From positions 7,385,917 to 7,449,916 of the forward strand of contig NZ_CP036269.1 of NCBI RefSeq assembly GCF_007744675.1: 64,000 nucleotides of DNA, written 5' to 3'. Shown here one piece after another: positions 20,153-28,778 of the stretch (its first letter is position 1; each line of letters starts with the position of its first letter). The position numbers and the translations under genes were made by a program. The DNA comes from Gimesia alba. Its GTDB lineage: Bacteria > Planctomycetota > Planctomycetia > Planctomycetales > Planctomycetaceae. The notes below the pieces were generated by a model, which worked only from the letters and a program-made list of their open reading frames with translations, was not told where the DNA came from and searched no databases.

Positions 20153-21310
20153 TCAGGTCTGATGATAAACGGGCCGCGGTTCGTCACCGGTGATGATTTT
20201 CAGATAGCTCTGATAACGCTGGCGGGAAATGAAATCGTTGGCAACCGCCCGTTTGATCCCGCAGCCTGCTTCATGTGTATGCGAACAGTCGGGAAAACGG
20301 CACTGCGGAACGAATGCATGGAATTCACGAAAGAAACCTTCGACCTCTTCCGGTATCACATCCCATAACTCCAACTGGCGAATACCCGGCGTATCAACGA
20401 CCCAACCCCCACTGGCAATTTCCAACAGGACCGCCGAACGCGTTGTATGCCGCCCTTTGCGACTCTCCTGACTGATCTCGGCCGTCTCCAACGCCAACCG
20501 ACTGTCGATCTGATTCAGTAAAGACGACTTACCCACACCACTTTGACCGGAAAAAACGGTCTGCTTGCCTTTGAGCAGGGAGCGCAGCCGACCAATGCCT
20601 GTGCCATCAACGACGCTCGTCAAGACAATGTCGTAACCCAGCTGGGCATACACGCCGATCAACGGTTGAAACTGGACGGGGTCCACCAGATCGATTTTGT
20701 TGATGCAGATAATGGAATGTATATTTCCTTTTTCCGAACTGATCAGAAACCGATCAATGAGTGAAGGCTTGAGCGGCGGATCGTCGGCGGAGACGACAAT
20801 CACGGCCTGGTCAATATTACTCACTAGAATATGTTCGCGGCGCTTACTACCCCGAGACAGATAAGAGTGCCGCGGCTCCACGCGTTCGATGACGGCCTGG
20901 TTTTCATCCCCTTCCGGCCTGACCAGAACATGATCGCCGGCAACAACGGCGTTACGGTCATCGCGGGCCATGGTGCGAACCAACCGCCGCACGGTGCAAT
21001 CTAAGCGTCGCCCATCGTCCACCTGCACGACCGAGTTCAATCCCTGGGAACGAATCACGCGGCCTTTGAGACAGGTGCTCTCATCGATGTCGATGACAAT
21101 CGCAGTACCGTCTTTGGTCTCCTGCTCTACACCCATCACAGTGCGGTGCCGCGTCAGGTCTCCTTTACCCGTCAAACGCTCGGAGGCGTCCATATATTGC
21201 GAATCGAGCTGCTCATCCATCTTATGACTGGAGAGCTTATTTTTCCGGACTTTTCGCTGGCGATTTTTCTTAAACGCAACCCGGATTTTTTTTCCTTTTT
21301 TCTTAGCCAC
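20153..21310 (-). CDS. rsgA: ribosome small subunit-dependent GTPase A
   Basis: RsgA helps late maturation of the 30S subunit. The circularly permuted GTPase order is visible: NKID at 204-207 (G4) comes before the P-loop GQSGVGKS at 255-262 and DTPG at 306-309 (G3). The zinc site CRFPDCSHTHEAGC (C337, C342, H344, C350) is intact. The OB-fold covers about residues 70-160. The first 40 residues are an unusually basic Lys/Arg-rich extension (MAKKKGKKIRVAFKKNRQRK), probably for rRNA contact. It is cytoplasmic. The FHA gene lies 34 bp upstream on the same strand, so the two are likely co-transcribed. Confidence 0.95.
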   Translation of the reverse strand: MAKKKGKKIRVAFKKNRQRKVRKNKLSSHKMDEQLDSQYMDASERLTGKGDLTRHRTVMGVEQETKDGTAIVIDIDESTCLKGRVIRSQGLNSVVQVDDGRRLDCTVRRLVRTMARDDRNAVVAGDHVLVRPEGDENQAVIERVEPRHSYLSRGSKRREHILVSNIDQAVIVVSADDPPLKPSLIDRFLISSEKGNIHSIICINKIDLVDPVQFQPLIGVYAQLGYDIVLTSVVDGTGIGRLRSLLKGKQTVFSGQSGVGKSSLLNQIDSRLALETAEISQESRKGRHTTRSAVLLEIASGGWVVDTPGIRQLELWDVIPEEVEGFFREFHAFVPQCRFPDCSHTHEAGCGIKRAVANDFISRQRYQSYLKIITGDEPRPVYHQT

Positions 21311-21344
21311 TACAGTTCCGGTTCCATCACCGTCAAATCAAATT

Positions 21345-21851
21345 TCATGATGAACTATCCTCATCATTGTCCATATCAATCAAAAATTTCAAACCCAATT
21401 CTTCATCGGTCATTGTCGATTCATCTTTAGGCAGAACAATCTCTTTCGGTTTCTTGGCAGGGGGTGCCATCGGACGTGATGGACGTTTCTCTGGTTTCAC
21501 CAGCCCCGCCTTCTCCATCAGACTCATCTCAAATGGATTTTCTTCTTCCGGTGGCGGCTCATCGGACTGAGGAGTATAGTTGATTTCAAACTCGTGCTTG
21601 GCAATCGATAGCTTGTCTCCGGGGAGCAACCACTTCATATCACACCGCTCGCCGTTGACTTTGATCCCGTTGCGGCTGTTCATATCGCGCACACGCCAGT
21701 AACCTTTCAGAAACTCCAGCTGGCAATGATGCGATGAGACATTGGGAAATTGCAATGTAATATCACACCGACTGCGGCGGCCGATCAGTAAAACCTCGGA
21801 AAGCAGCGGAATCGGGTCGCCGCCTCCACAAGGGTTGAGTTCACCTAACAT
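21345..21851 (-). CDS. FHA domain protein
   Basis: Residues about 20-95 form a forkhead-associated domain. The conserved residues are in place: GRRSRCDITLQ (Gly-Arg and Ser), then NVSSHHCQLEF (Ser and His), then DMNSRNGIKVNGERC (Asn-Gly). FHA domains bind phosphothreonine, here probably on targets of a serine/threonine kinase. The remaining 70 residues are Pro/Glu/Lys-rich and likely disordered. The 168-residue protein is cytoplasmic. It is the first gene of a two-gene unit with rsgA. Confidence 0.85.
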   Translation of the reverse strand: MLGELNPCGGGDPIPLLSEVLLIGRRSRCDITLQFPNVSSHHCQLEFLKGYWRVRDMNSRNGIKVNGERCDMKWLLPGDKLSIAKHEFEINYTPQSDEPPPEEENPFEMSLMEKAGLVKPEKRPSRPMAPPAKKPKEIVLPKDESTMTDEELGLKFLIDMDNDEDSSS

Positions 21852-22021
21852 TCTGAATTCCTGGTCTCTCTATTGTATGATCTTTACCGAAATCGCTTCT
21901 GTCGCCCGCACGTTATTAATCTATACTGCTGGCCAGACATTATAAACCCTTTTATATCAAGAAAAGTCAGAAATTGGGGATAGTTCAATCAATTACCTTC
22001 CCCTATACTGGACTGTTCAAT

Positions 22022-22403
<382 letters not shown>

Positions 22404-22670
22404 TATTGATTCTCCCTCGCCCCTCATTAAATCCTTATGAATACACATCGGGCGGCCAGTGGTTGTCATTTTGATTGTATTTCATTCCATTAAATTGCAC
22501 ATTTGACAACACCCCAAACCTATTCCGCAACACTAAAAACATACCTATCTCCTTATTTTATATATACTTACAGACATTCTCTATTTTTATGGCACGGCAC
22601 GTGCTTTAAACCTCTTTCATCAACGACAAGTAAGCCACTTTTAAACAACACAACATTAAGGGAGATAATG

Positions 22671-23093
22671 ATGAAAAACTTCACACTTGCCATCGCCGCT
22701 TTGGCAGCCGTCACTTTGGTCAGCAGCACCTCATTTGCTGCCACCCCGTTCTGCGGTACCAGTGACTATTTTAACTCACGATACAATTCACGTTACAACA
22801 ACCACAGTGCCAGAAACTACAACCGGAAGTACAATGATTCGGTTTACCACAGCCGGAACTACCTGAATAACAGCTATCGAACCACGCGACCTTATGACTC
22901 GCTGACAAATCGGCTGAACAGCCTCTACAGTAATCCCTGGTCAAACACGCCACTGTTTACGGACTACACTTACCGAGCCCGAACGAACTACAACACGTTC
23001 TCGGCCAACTCGAATCGGTACAATTATGACCGCCACGACCGATATGACCATGGTCGTTACAGCCACCACAACAACTGGCGATACGATCGCTAA
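22671..23093 (+). CDS. small exported Tyr/Asn/Arg-rich protein
   Basis: The ATG at 22,671 is the second of two adjacent Met codons and lies 6 nt after GGGAG. A signal peptide (MKNFTLAIAALAAVTLVSSTSFA) is followed by a 116-residue mature part made almost wholly of Asn, Arg, Tyr, Ser and His (for example YFNSRYNSRYNNHSARNYN and NRYNYDRHDRYDHGRY). There is only one Cys. The low-complexity content suggests a disordered, basic secreted protein. I recognise no family. A terminator follows at 23,171. It ends the core block before the island boundary. Confidence 0.75.
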   Translation: MKNFTLAIAALAAVTLVSSTSFAATPFCGTSDYFNSRYNSRYNNHSARNYNRKYNDSVYHSRNYLNNSYRTTRPYDSLTNRLNSLYSNPWSNTPLFTDYTYRARTNYNTFSANSNRYNYDRHDRYDHGRYSHHNNWRYDR

Positions 23094-23170
23094 GACGTGA
23101 CCAAAAGGTAAACCAGCCAACCCCCGGTCGAGCTCCGCACGGCCAGGGGGTATGTTTAAAGCCGCGCATC

Positions 23171-23210
23171 AAAAAAGGACACAGAGCAGATTTGCTCTGA
23201 GTCCTTTTCT
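23171..23210. terminator. bidirectional terminator, first copy
   Basis: AAAAGGAC-AC-AGAGCA pairs with TGCTCT-GA-GTCCTTTT. T runs occur on both strands, so it can serve the plus-strand exported-protein gene and the former minus-strand tRNA-Leu. A diverged copy is at 48,017-48,053. Confidence 0.85.
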
Positions 23211-23217
23211 TTCACAA

Positions 23218-23275
23218 TGCCCAAGAGAGGATTCGAACCTCCACGGGGTTTACCCCCACTAGAACCTGAATCTGA
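23218..23275 (-). pseudogene. tRNA-Leu(CAG) 3' half, island attachment-site copy
   Basis: Read on the minus strand, the segment begins in the anticodon loop (TTCAGGT, anticodon CAG) and continues through the 3' stem, a long class II variable arm (GGGG/CCCC around TAAA), the T arm GGAGGTTCGAATCCTC and the acceptor end CTTGGGCA. The 5' half (acceptor, D arm) is missing: upstream bases do not pair. This is what is left when an integrase crosses over in the anticodon loop. It marks the boundary between core (to the left) and island A (to the right). Confidence 0.8.
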
Positions 23276-23343
23276 AGTCGTCACATTTCAAAGATGTTAT
23301 AGTCATACTGAAATTGCCTTGATATTAACATGTTGTGTCAATT

Positions 23344-23433
23344 TCACGCTGCACAGCCATTAGAGTCATATTTCATGGAAATTCTCAATTCTGTCCGCGA
23401 TTTGTCCGCGGTAATATTTGGTGTTTCAACTGG
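23344..23433 (-). pseudogene. relict 3' end of an integrase-like gene, copy 1
   Basis: On the minus strand the last codons read ITADKSRTELRISMKYDSN and end at TGA 23,344-23,346, 69 bp from the tRNA half. The same TADKSRTEL tail recurs at 48,191 with identical 69-bp spacing to the second tRNA half. An integrase gene next to its attachment site is the usual layout, so I infer these are tails of decayed integrases. The catalytic part is gone; the open frame runs into the IS21-like end at 23,434. Confidence 0.55.
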
Positions 23434-23467
23434 CTCTAAGTTGGTCCGCTTTACACGCCTGTCTCCA
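23434..23467. repeat. solo relict IS21-family terminal repeat
   Basis: On the minus strand TGGAGACAGGCGTGTAAAGC and the following GGACCAACTTAG match the 33-bp terminal repeat of the intact IS21 element at 48,704-51,264 with only about five differences. No istA or istB sequence lies next to it. It is the remaining end of an old insertion that truncated the integrase relict. Confidence 0.6.
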
Positions 23468-24135
23468 GTTCTTCTCCCGAATAAATAAATTCAATTGAGC
23501 CTATTGATTTCTTCCCAGAAAAGGCTCTTTGTCCCGATAGGACATCGGTCTGTCGCACCTCTACAGTTTAGCGGGCTTCCATCCTGCGTTCGGATGATGT
23601 AACCAACGCAAGGTTGAGATTCCAAGCAACTTGTATCGGGCTGGCTGCCCTTCAATCAATCTTACGCAGAAATTCAGACAATTCGAGTCGGCTCGCGCAT
23701 CTTATTGTGTATGTCGCTGTCGCGACGAGGTCTGATTTGACTCAGATTGCGAGGCCTGCAACACGGTCTTTAGTTTTGTAAATTCCATTGCGATCAAATG
23801 ACTTATGCAAGATCATGCTCCTGTGAACGAGCCCGTGTATGAACATTGAAATAGTACTGCTGGCCGATGCAGTCGCTAGAATGAAAGTGACTGTCTGGGT
23901 TGCATATGGTGATCATTCGTGTCAATAACCTGCACTGGATCCGCCAGTTCCTTGTATCTTTAGATTTGTCGCTGATTGATTCTGGTTTCAGGATGAAGCA
24001 TAGGTCGTTCAACCCCGTTTTACCGTAGCCGAACTCGCAAGAGATAGGGGCGTCGCCCGCAAAGAGAAGATGACCGAAGTGCTACACTTCGACACTGGGT
24101 TCTCCAACCGTAACAAAACTGAAAGCAGCTGCCCC
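23468..24135. other. non-coding start of island A
   Basis: About 670 bp before the protease gene. One minus-strand open stretch, 23,491-23,655 with a TTG start, encodes a 54-residue Cys-containing peptide (CVGYIIRTQDGSPLNCRG in its middle). It might be a decayed gene but is too short to support. I see nothing else. Confidence 0.3.
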
Positions 24136-26517
24136 ATGAGAGTTCATAGCTTTACTTTTCGACTTACATTCTGTTGGGGACTCCTTCTGATCTCTACGCT
24201 AACCTGCTTCACTGCGGAGTGGGTACACGCTGATGATACAAAACACTTCGTCACAGACGAAAAAGCGAACTCGATCTCTGCCGCGATGGAGTCGTCTTTA
24301 GGAGGCCTGCCGAAACTCTACGAGTCAGTCAGCGAGTCGATCGTGCGAGTCGAAAGGACGGGCTCAGACGTGACCGGAGTCATTGTATCAACGGAAGGGC
24401 ACATCGTAGTCGGGAACGGTTTCGCGTTGGTGAATGGTATCGGTTCGAATGACGTAAAAGTCCATTTGCGCGATGGCCGAACCGTCACCGCGACGGCCTC
24501 TGGTTGGTCGCTTGAATGGAGACTCGCCGTTCTGAAGATCAAGGAAGAGGGCCCGTGGCCGGCGATCAAACTGGGAACAACAAAAAACTTGAAAGCCGGA
24601 GCGCCTTGTCTGGTGATCGGCTACGCACCGCGCGGCGACACGAATTTCGATTCGTCGCCGACGGCAAGGTTTGGGTTCATTGACCGTAGTGTACCAACTC
24701 GCTGGTTCACAACAACGTGTTTTTCGGGATCTTTCGAGCGCCCGGCAGTCGTTGGCATGGATGGCCGCTTACTCGGAATTAACACCTGCGAAGTGGATAC
24801 ACAGAACTACGCGACCACTGTCGATGTAGTTGCCGCCCATCGCGATGACCTGTTTGCGGGAAAGAGCCTCGATTGGGTGCGGTTTCCGCCCGCTCCCGAT
24901 TCGATCTACCGCACTGGTGTCGGCGAACACCCTGAGCTGCTGAGAATGAGGAAGACGGATGATGTCCTGGGCAAAGCAAAGCCGCCGACGCGCATGAGCG
25001 ATTCCCAGTTGTCAAAGGTCAGGCAGATTGCGAAGCAAACAACGGTGCGACTGGTCTCGAAAGATCAACTTACCTACGACGGAGAAGCGGATGACCGCTG
25101 GAGCGGCGTCATTGTTTCGGAGGACGGCTACATCCTGACTTGTGGTCACGCCTGTCAGTTGCCGGGGGACCAGTTCACGGTTCGTCTGTCGGACGGACGC
25201 GATGCTGAGGGAGTCGCGCTGGGCAGTAATCCGATCACGGATATCGGTCTTGTGAAGATCACAACACCGGGTTCGTGGCCATTCGCAGAGATTGCCGCGT
25301 CGTCGACATTGAAACCGGGCGATCCGCTCGTCGTCGCCGGGTATCCGGCCTTGGATACGCAGGGGAACTGGACCACAGAACGATTACCGCAGATTGACAC
25401 CACGGCTGTGAAACACCCGCTGTACCTGTTGTGGTACCGAGAACTCAACAACCGACTCGATTATTTCGGTCAAGGTGGAATGTCGGGAGGGGGCGTGTTC
25501 AACGAACAGGGTTGCTATGTCGCTGTCTACAACGGATCAGGGCACACCCGTTCCGAACTCGCCAGGCTGCAATGGGATGACTTGCAGCGAATTGAGTCGA
25601 TCGACACCGCGATTGGATTGCCACATCCTCTGAAAAAACGTTTCGTCGCGCCGCGGAAGGCGGTTGCTCAATCGGTTGTGGAACTCCTGGTTGATTCCAA
25701 ACTGGTCAGCATTGGAACCATCGTTGATGCTGACGGATGGATTCTTACCAAGGCGAGCGTTCTGGACGGAAAGGTGAGTTGCCGATTGCCCGACCAATCT
25801 GTCGTCATCGCTGAAAAACGGGCAGAGTCACAAGAGCATGACCTTGCCTTGTTGAAGGTCGACGTTGGCGACCTTGCTGCGGCCGCGTTTTCCGACAAAG
25901 AGCCGCCAACCATGACACAACTTCTGTGTGCAGTTGGTCCACGTCAAATTCTCAAGCCGGGAATCGTGTCGGTCGAAACGCGCGCGATTCCACCCGAACC
26001 TCGTTGGAAGGGTGACGCCACAGAAGATACACCAGACGGAGTGATGATATCCCGTTTGACTGACCTGAGTACAATCGGGACGAAGTTCCAACGCGGTGAC
26101 ATCATCGTCTCCATCAACGGTCATTCGACTCCCAATGTTGCCACGTTGAGTCAAGTTTTAGAAACAAGCCTCGCTGGATATTACACAGGTGACTTGGTTT
26201 CGGTCGCACTTCGTCGCAAGGGGGCACCCCTGAATGTTCTGACAACTCTACCGCCCGCCACCGGCTTGGTTTATTGGATGATGGGCGAGCACGCGACACC
26301 GAGACGATCCGGTTTCGCTACGGTCTTTGATACCGATATCGCACTTTGCCAGCGACAAGTGGGCGGCCCCGTGATTGACGTTGAAGGCCGCATCCGCGGC
26401 ATCGCTATCGCCAGTCGAGGCCGCGACGAAACACGGCGTGGCCCGACGTCCGTCCTGCCGAGTCACATCGTCAAACGCGTGACAAGGCAACTCATGGCTG
26501 AGGCAACTTCCAAATAA
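24136..26517 (+). CDS. exported multi-domain trypsin-like/PDZ protein
   Basis: I take the ATG at 24,136, which begins a signal peptide (RVHSFTFRLTFCWGLLLIST), over the in-frame Met 22 codons upstream. Three HtrA-like chymotrypsin-fold modules follow. Module 1 (about residues 70-260) has lost its histidine (GHIVVGNGFALV). Module 2 (about 300-490) keeps the full triad: H338 in CGHACQ, D369 in TDIGLVKI and S450 in GGMSGGGVF. Module 3 (about 520-640) again lacks the histidine and is followed by a PDZ-like stretch (FQRGDIIVSINGHSTPNVAT) and a final GGPVID block. So one active protease centre and two probable binding modules. At 793 residues it is much longer than DegP. It likely works in the periplasm. 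Confidence 0.82.
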   Translation: MRVHSFTFRLTFCWGLLLISTLTCFTAEWVHADDTKHFVTDEKANSISAAMESSLGGLPKLYESVSESIVRVERTGSDVTGVIVSTEGHIVVGNGFALVNGIGSNDVKVHLRDGRTVTATASGWSLEWRLAVLKIKEEGPWPAIKLGTTKNLKAGAPCLVIGYAPRGDTNFDSSPTARFGFIDRSVPTRWFTTTCFSGSFERPAVVGMDGRLLGINTCEVDTQNYATTVDVVAAHRDDLFAGKSLDWVRFPPAPDSIYRTGVGEHPELLRMRKTDDVLGKAKPPTRMSDSQLSKVRQIAKQTTVRLVSKDQLTYDGEADDRWSGVIVSEDGYILTCGHACQLPGDQFTVRLSDGRDAEGVALGSNPITDIGLVKITTPGSWPFAEIAASSTLKPGDPLVVAGYPALDTQGNWTTERLPQIDTTAVKHPLYLLWYRELNNRLDYFGQGGMSGGGVFNEQGCYVAVYNGSGHTRSELARLQWDDLQRIESIDTAIGLPHPLKKRFVAPRKAVAQSVVELLVDSKLVSIGTIVDADGWILTKASVLDGKVSCRLPDQSVVIAEKRAESQEHDLALLKVDVGDLAAAAFSDKEPPTMTQLLCAVGPRQILKPGIVSVETRAIPPEPRWKGDATEDTPDGVMISRLTDLSTIGTKFQRGDIIVSINGHSTPNVATLSQVLETSLAGYYTGDLVSVALRRKGAPLNVLTTLPPATGLVYWMMGEHATPRRSGFATVFDTDIALCQRQVGGPVIDVEGRIRGIAIASRGRDETRRGPTSVLPSHIVKRVTRQLMAEATSK

Positions 26518-27092
26518 CGGTCCTGTAGCATTCATCCGCACGGGGATTCACTGAGGCACAGTGCAGCAACTGATCACTTTATTGAATTCTTGCATCCCGA
26601 CCTTTTTTGAGTCGGAGCTTGTAGTGGGCAGTCTTCACTGGAACGATGACAAGTCACTCCTGGTAAAGCGGCAGATTTGTAGAACTCTCGAAACTATGAA
26701 AGCAACCGAATCCATTTTTCGTAAATGAATTCTCGTCCAAGGTATAAGACAGATTCTCGTTCGCTCTTCGCCTTGGATACATTGAATTGGAATCATCAAG
26801 CATGATTTTTTCTATTTAGAACGCAGATACTTTTTTTTAGATTCTACGTTTTTCACTTGAGTTTATGAAAAAAGTTCCATATGGTGTAAACTGCACTGTT
26901 GTATTTGCTGCATCTTTGTATTCATTGCAATAGTGGCATTTAGTCATGTTTAAGTTTTCTGTTATTCTTTTCATCAGTTACATTTACAGGTAATACCGCT
27001 CCACACTCTCATCCAATACGTGAACGGTTATGGAAAAGGGACTGTTGTGTAGTGACTCACATTGAGTAGGCAGTTGCCTGCATGGGAGAGAA
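26518..27092. other. AT-rich intergenic region
   Basis: About 575 bp, AT-rich from 26,700 to 26,990. It should hold the promoter for the gene block starting at 27,093. I see no ORF, RNA gene or hairpin that I can support. Confidence 0.4.
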
Positions 27093-28274
27093 ATGTTGAT
27101 GCTACGATATCGCACGAATACGCTCTTCCTTATATGCACTTCTTGTGGGGTGGTTGGCTCTTTGGGACTCGTTTTCGCTTCTCTGTTCTCCATTTCGTCT
27201 GCAACAAAAGCCGTGCCAGAACGTTCTTCGCATCTACCAGCCGAATTGGTCGAGATGCTGGGACGTAGTCCTGTCGTAGTTGAGTTTGATCGGATGGCGA
27301 TCGATCTTCCATGTGACCGTGAAGAATTGAGTCGTTACATTTCGTTGCTTTCAGCACCAGGGCCAACAGAAACTGCGTCACCATCTCGAAGCCGTAAGTT
27401 TCATACTGGTCGCCTAGTAGCTATTTCTGGTGGAACACCTGAATGGATTGTCAAACGCCAACCAAACGAGGTGAATTATGTCAAACTTGGCTCAGAAGAT
27501 TATCTGCCTACTTGGCGAGGCCTAGAGGCAGTGGCGATGGCCAATGGTGATCGGAGTGAGCATCGCGACCAAACTCTTTCCACCTTGGCGGAATTAGACG
27601 TTGCATTGAACTGTAGAATTGAGACCAGGGAGGGAAGTCGCCTCGTTGCCGACCTTCTTACCACTTCTATCAGTGAGTTTCACTTAGATCAAAAAGAGAT
27701 CTCTTGGACGGCGTCTGCCATTGCGAGTTACCTTCCGCCTCAGACGGTCTGGTGGAACCGGTATGGCGAAGAATTCTCATTCGACACCGTGGTCCAGGAA
27801 ATGATGGGGAGGAAGCTGAATCGTGAATCGTGTCGAGGTCTGCATTTAGTCATGACGTTGACCAAAATTTTGAGGATCGACCGAAAGGGAAGGATTCTTG
27901 CTCCCGAGGTCCGTGAATCTCTCAACACATATCTCCATGGCAAATTGGCCGAAGCGGTTGAAGCTCAGCTTGAAGATGGGGCATGGCCTATGCTGTGGTC
28001 CCAGTCCGGTTTTTCGGATGTTTTTGAATATACCCCCGAAGGTAGCAATGTTAATCGCGTTCTGGTAACCGGACATATGCTTGAATGGTTTCATATGCTG
28101 CCCAAAGACATTAAGCCTCCGATTAAGGTTGTGCAAGCTGGAAGTCTTTGGATGCTAAATAATCTACGGTCAGTGCCAGAGGAGACCGTCAACAAACATT
28201 TTTGTCCGTACACGCATGCCGTGCTTTCACTCTATATTGCCCGGTTTCTGGATAACGATCGGCACGGCACGTGA
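27093..28274 (+). CDS. exported protein of unknown function
   Basis: The ATG at 27,093 follows GGGAGAG by 4 nt. The N-terminus has one hydrophobic segment (residues about 9-33), a signal peptide or anchor. The remaining 360 residues are mixed alpha/beta at first and then strongly helical, with W/H-rich helices such as EISWTASAIASYLPPQTVWW, GAWPMLWSQSGF and GHMLEWFHMLP. Their spacing is reminiscent of alpha/alpha-barrel proteins, but this is only an impression. I recognise no family. It begins a plus-strand block with the Cys-rich peptide gene 42 bp downstream, so it is probably in the same transcript. Confidence 0.65.
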   Translation: MLMLRYRTNTLFLICTSCGVVGSLGLVFASLFSISSATKAVPERSSHLPAELVEMLGRSPVVVEFDRMAIDLPCDREELSRYISLLSAPGPTETASPSRSRKFHTGRLVAISGGTPEWIVKRQPNEVNYVKLGSEDYLPTWRGLEAVAMANGDRSEHRDQTLSTLAELDVALNCRIETREGSRLVADLLTTSISEFHLDQKEISWTASAIASYLPPQTVWWNRYGEEFSFDTVVQEMMGRKLNRESCRGLHLVMTLTKILRIDRKGRILAPEVRESLNTYLHGKLAEAVEAQLEDGAWPMLWSQSGFSDVFEYTPEGSNVNRVLVTGHMLEWFHMLPKDIKPPIKVVQAGSLWMLNNLRSVPEETVNKHFCPYTHAVLSLYIARFLDNDRHGT

Positions 28275-28316
28275 AAAGGGAATTGGGCAACCATTACTTT
28301 TGCGAAGGAGAGTTCA

Positions 28317-28613
28317 ATGAGACAGTTACTTTTTAAGGGCGCGTTGGTCGCGCCGTTACTCATGGGGATGGCCGTCCTTGGTTTTGGAAACTCACCGGGC
28401 GACATTCGATTGCCAGGACGTGAAGTGAATTCGATCGAAGCCAGCATGCTCAAAGGCGGAGCTTGCGGCGGGTATGTCAGCAACGACTGCATTGCATGCA
28501 CCGGAAAAAGGGCTAAGTTATCTGGCGGCGGAGGAAAATCTACGTCTACCGGCGGTGGTTGTGCATCCACCTGTAGCTCTAACACCGCTACCAACGCTTG
28601 CTCAGGCGGTTGA
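28317..28613 (+). CDS. Cys-rich secreted peptide with double-glycine site (putative C39 substrate)
   Basis: A strong AAGGAG precedes the ATG. The 98-residue product starts with a Sec-type hydrophobic segment (LLFKGALVAPLLMGMAVLGF). Residues 38-48 (NSIEASMLKGG) resemble a double-glycine leader, with Gly47-Gly48 followed by the putative mature part. That part has six Cys (50, 58, 61, 82, 86, 95) in Gly/Ser/Thr-rich sequence. The next gene encodes a C39 peptidase, the family that cleaves after double glycines. I infer a substrate and enzyme pair, making this a bacteriocin-like or structural peptide. No sequence family is recognised. Confidence 0.65.
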   Translation: MRQLLFKGALVAPLLMGMAVLGFGNSPGDIRLPGREVNSIEASMLKGGACGGYVSNDCIACTGKRAKLSGGGGKSTSTGGGCASTCSSNTATNACSGG

Positions 28614-28673
28614 CCTAATCTCGGAATGTGAGATTGTGCGAAAGAGGGGTGGCAGAGTAGGCTGACCTTCTAT

Positions 28674-28712
28674 GAGGCCTCCTTCCATAAAGGAATGGAT
28701 GAGGCCTCTTTT
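28674..28712 (+). terminator. hairpin terminator between peptide and C39 genes
   Basis: GAGGCCTCCTTCCAT pairs with ATGGATGAGGCCTC, followed by TTTT. It lies 60 bp after the peptide stop. It suggests that the abundant peptide transcript mostly ends here with partial read-through into the peptidase gene. It also argues against an ATG at 28,695 as the peptidase start. Confidence 0.75.
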
Positions 28713-28778
28713 CGCGAACATCATTTCACTCCACAACGGGGTGCATTACGTGGATTACACTTTTTTCGAAAGAGCCTC

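Noticed and set aside
23218-23275. Complete tRNA-Leu gene
   Set aside because: The anticodon loop to 3' end is good, but the acceptor 5' strand and D arm are absent and the 5' anticodon stem pairs poorly. It is a 3' half only.
28695-28778. ATG at 28,695 as start of the C39 peptidase
   Set aside because: It lies inside the terminator hairpin and its ribosome site is directly against the ATG; the leader it adds looks unlike a signal.
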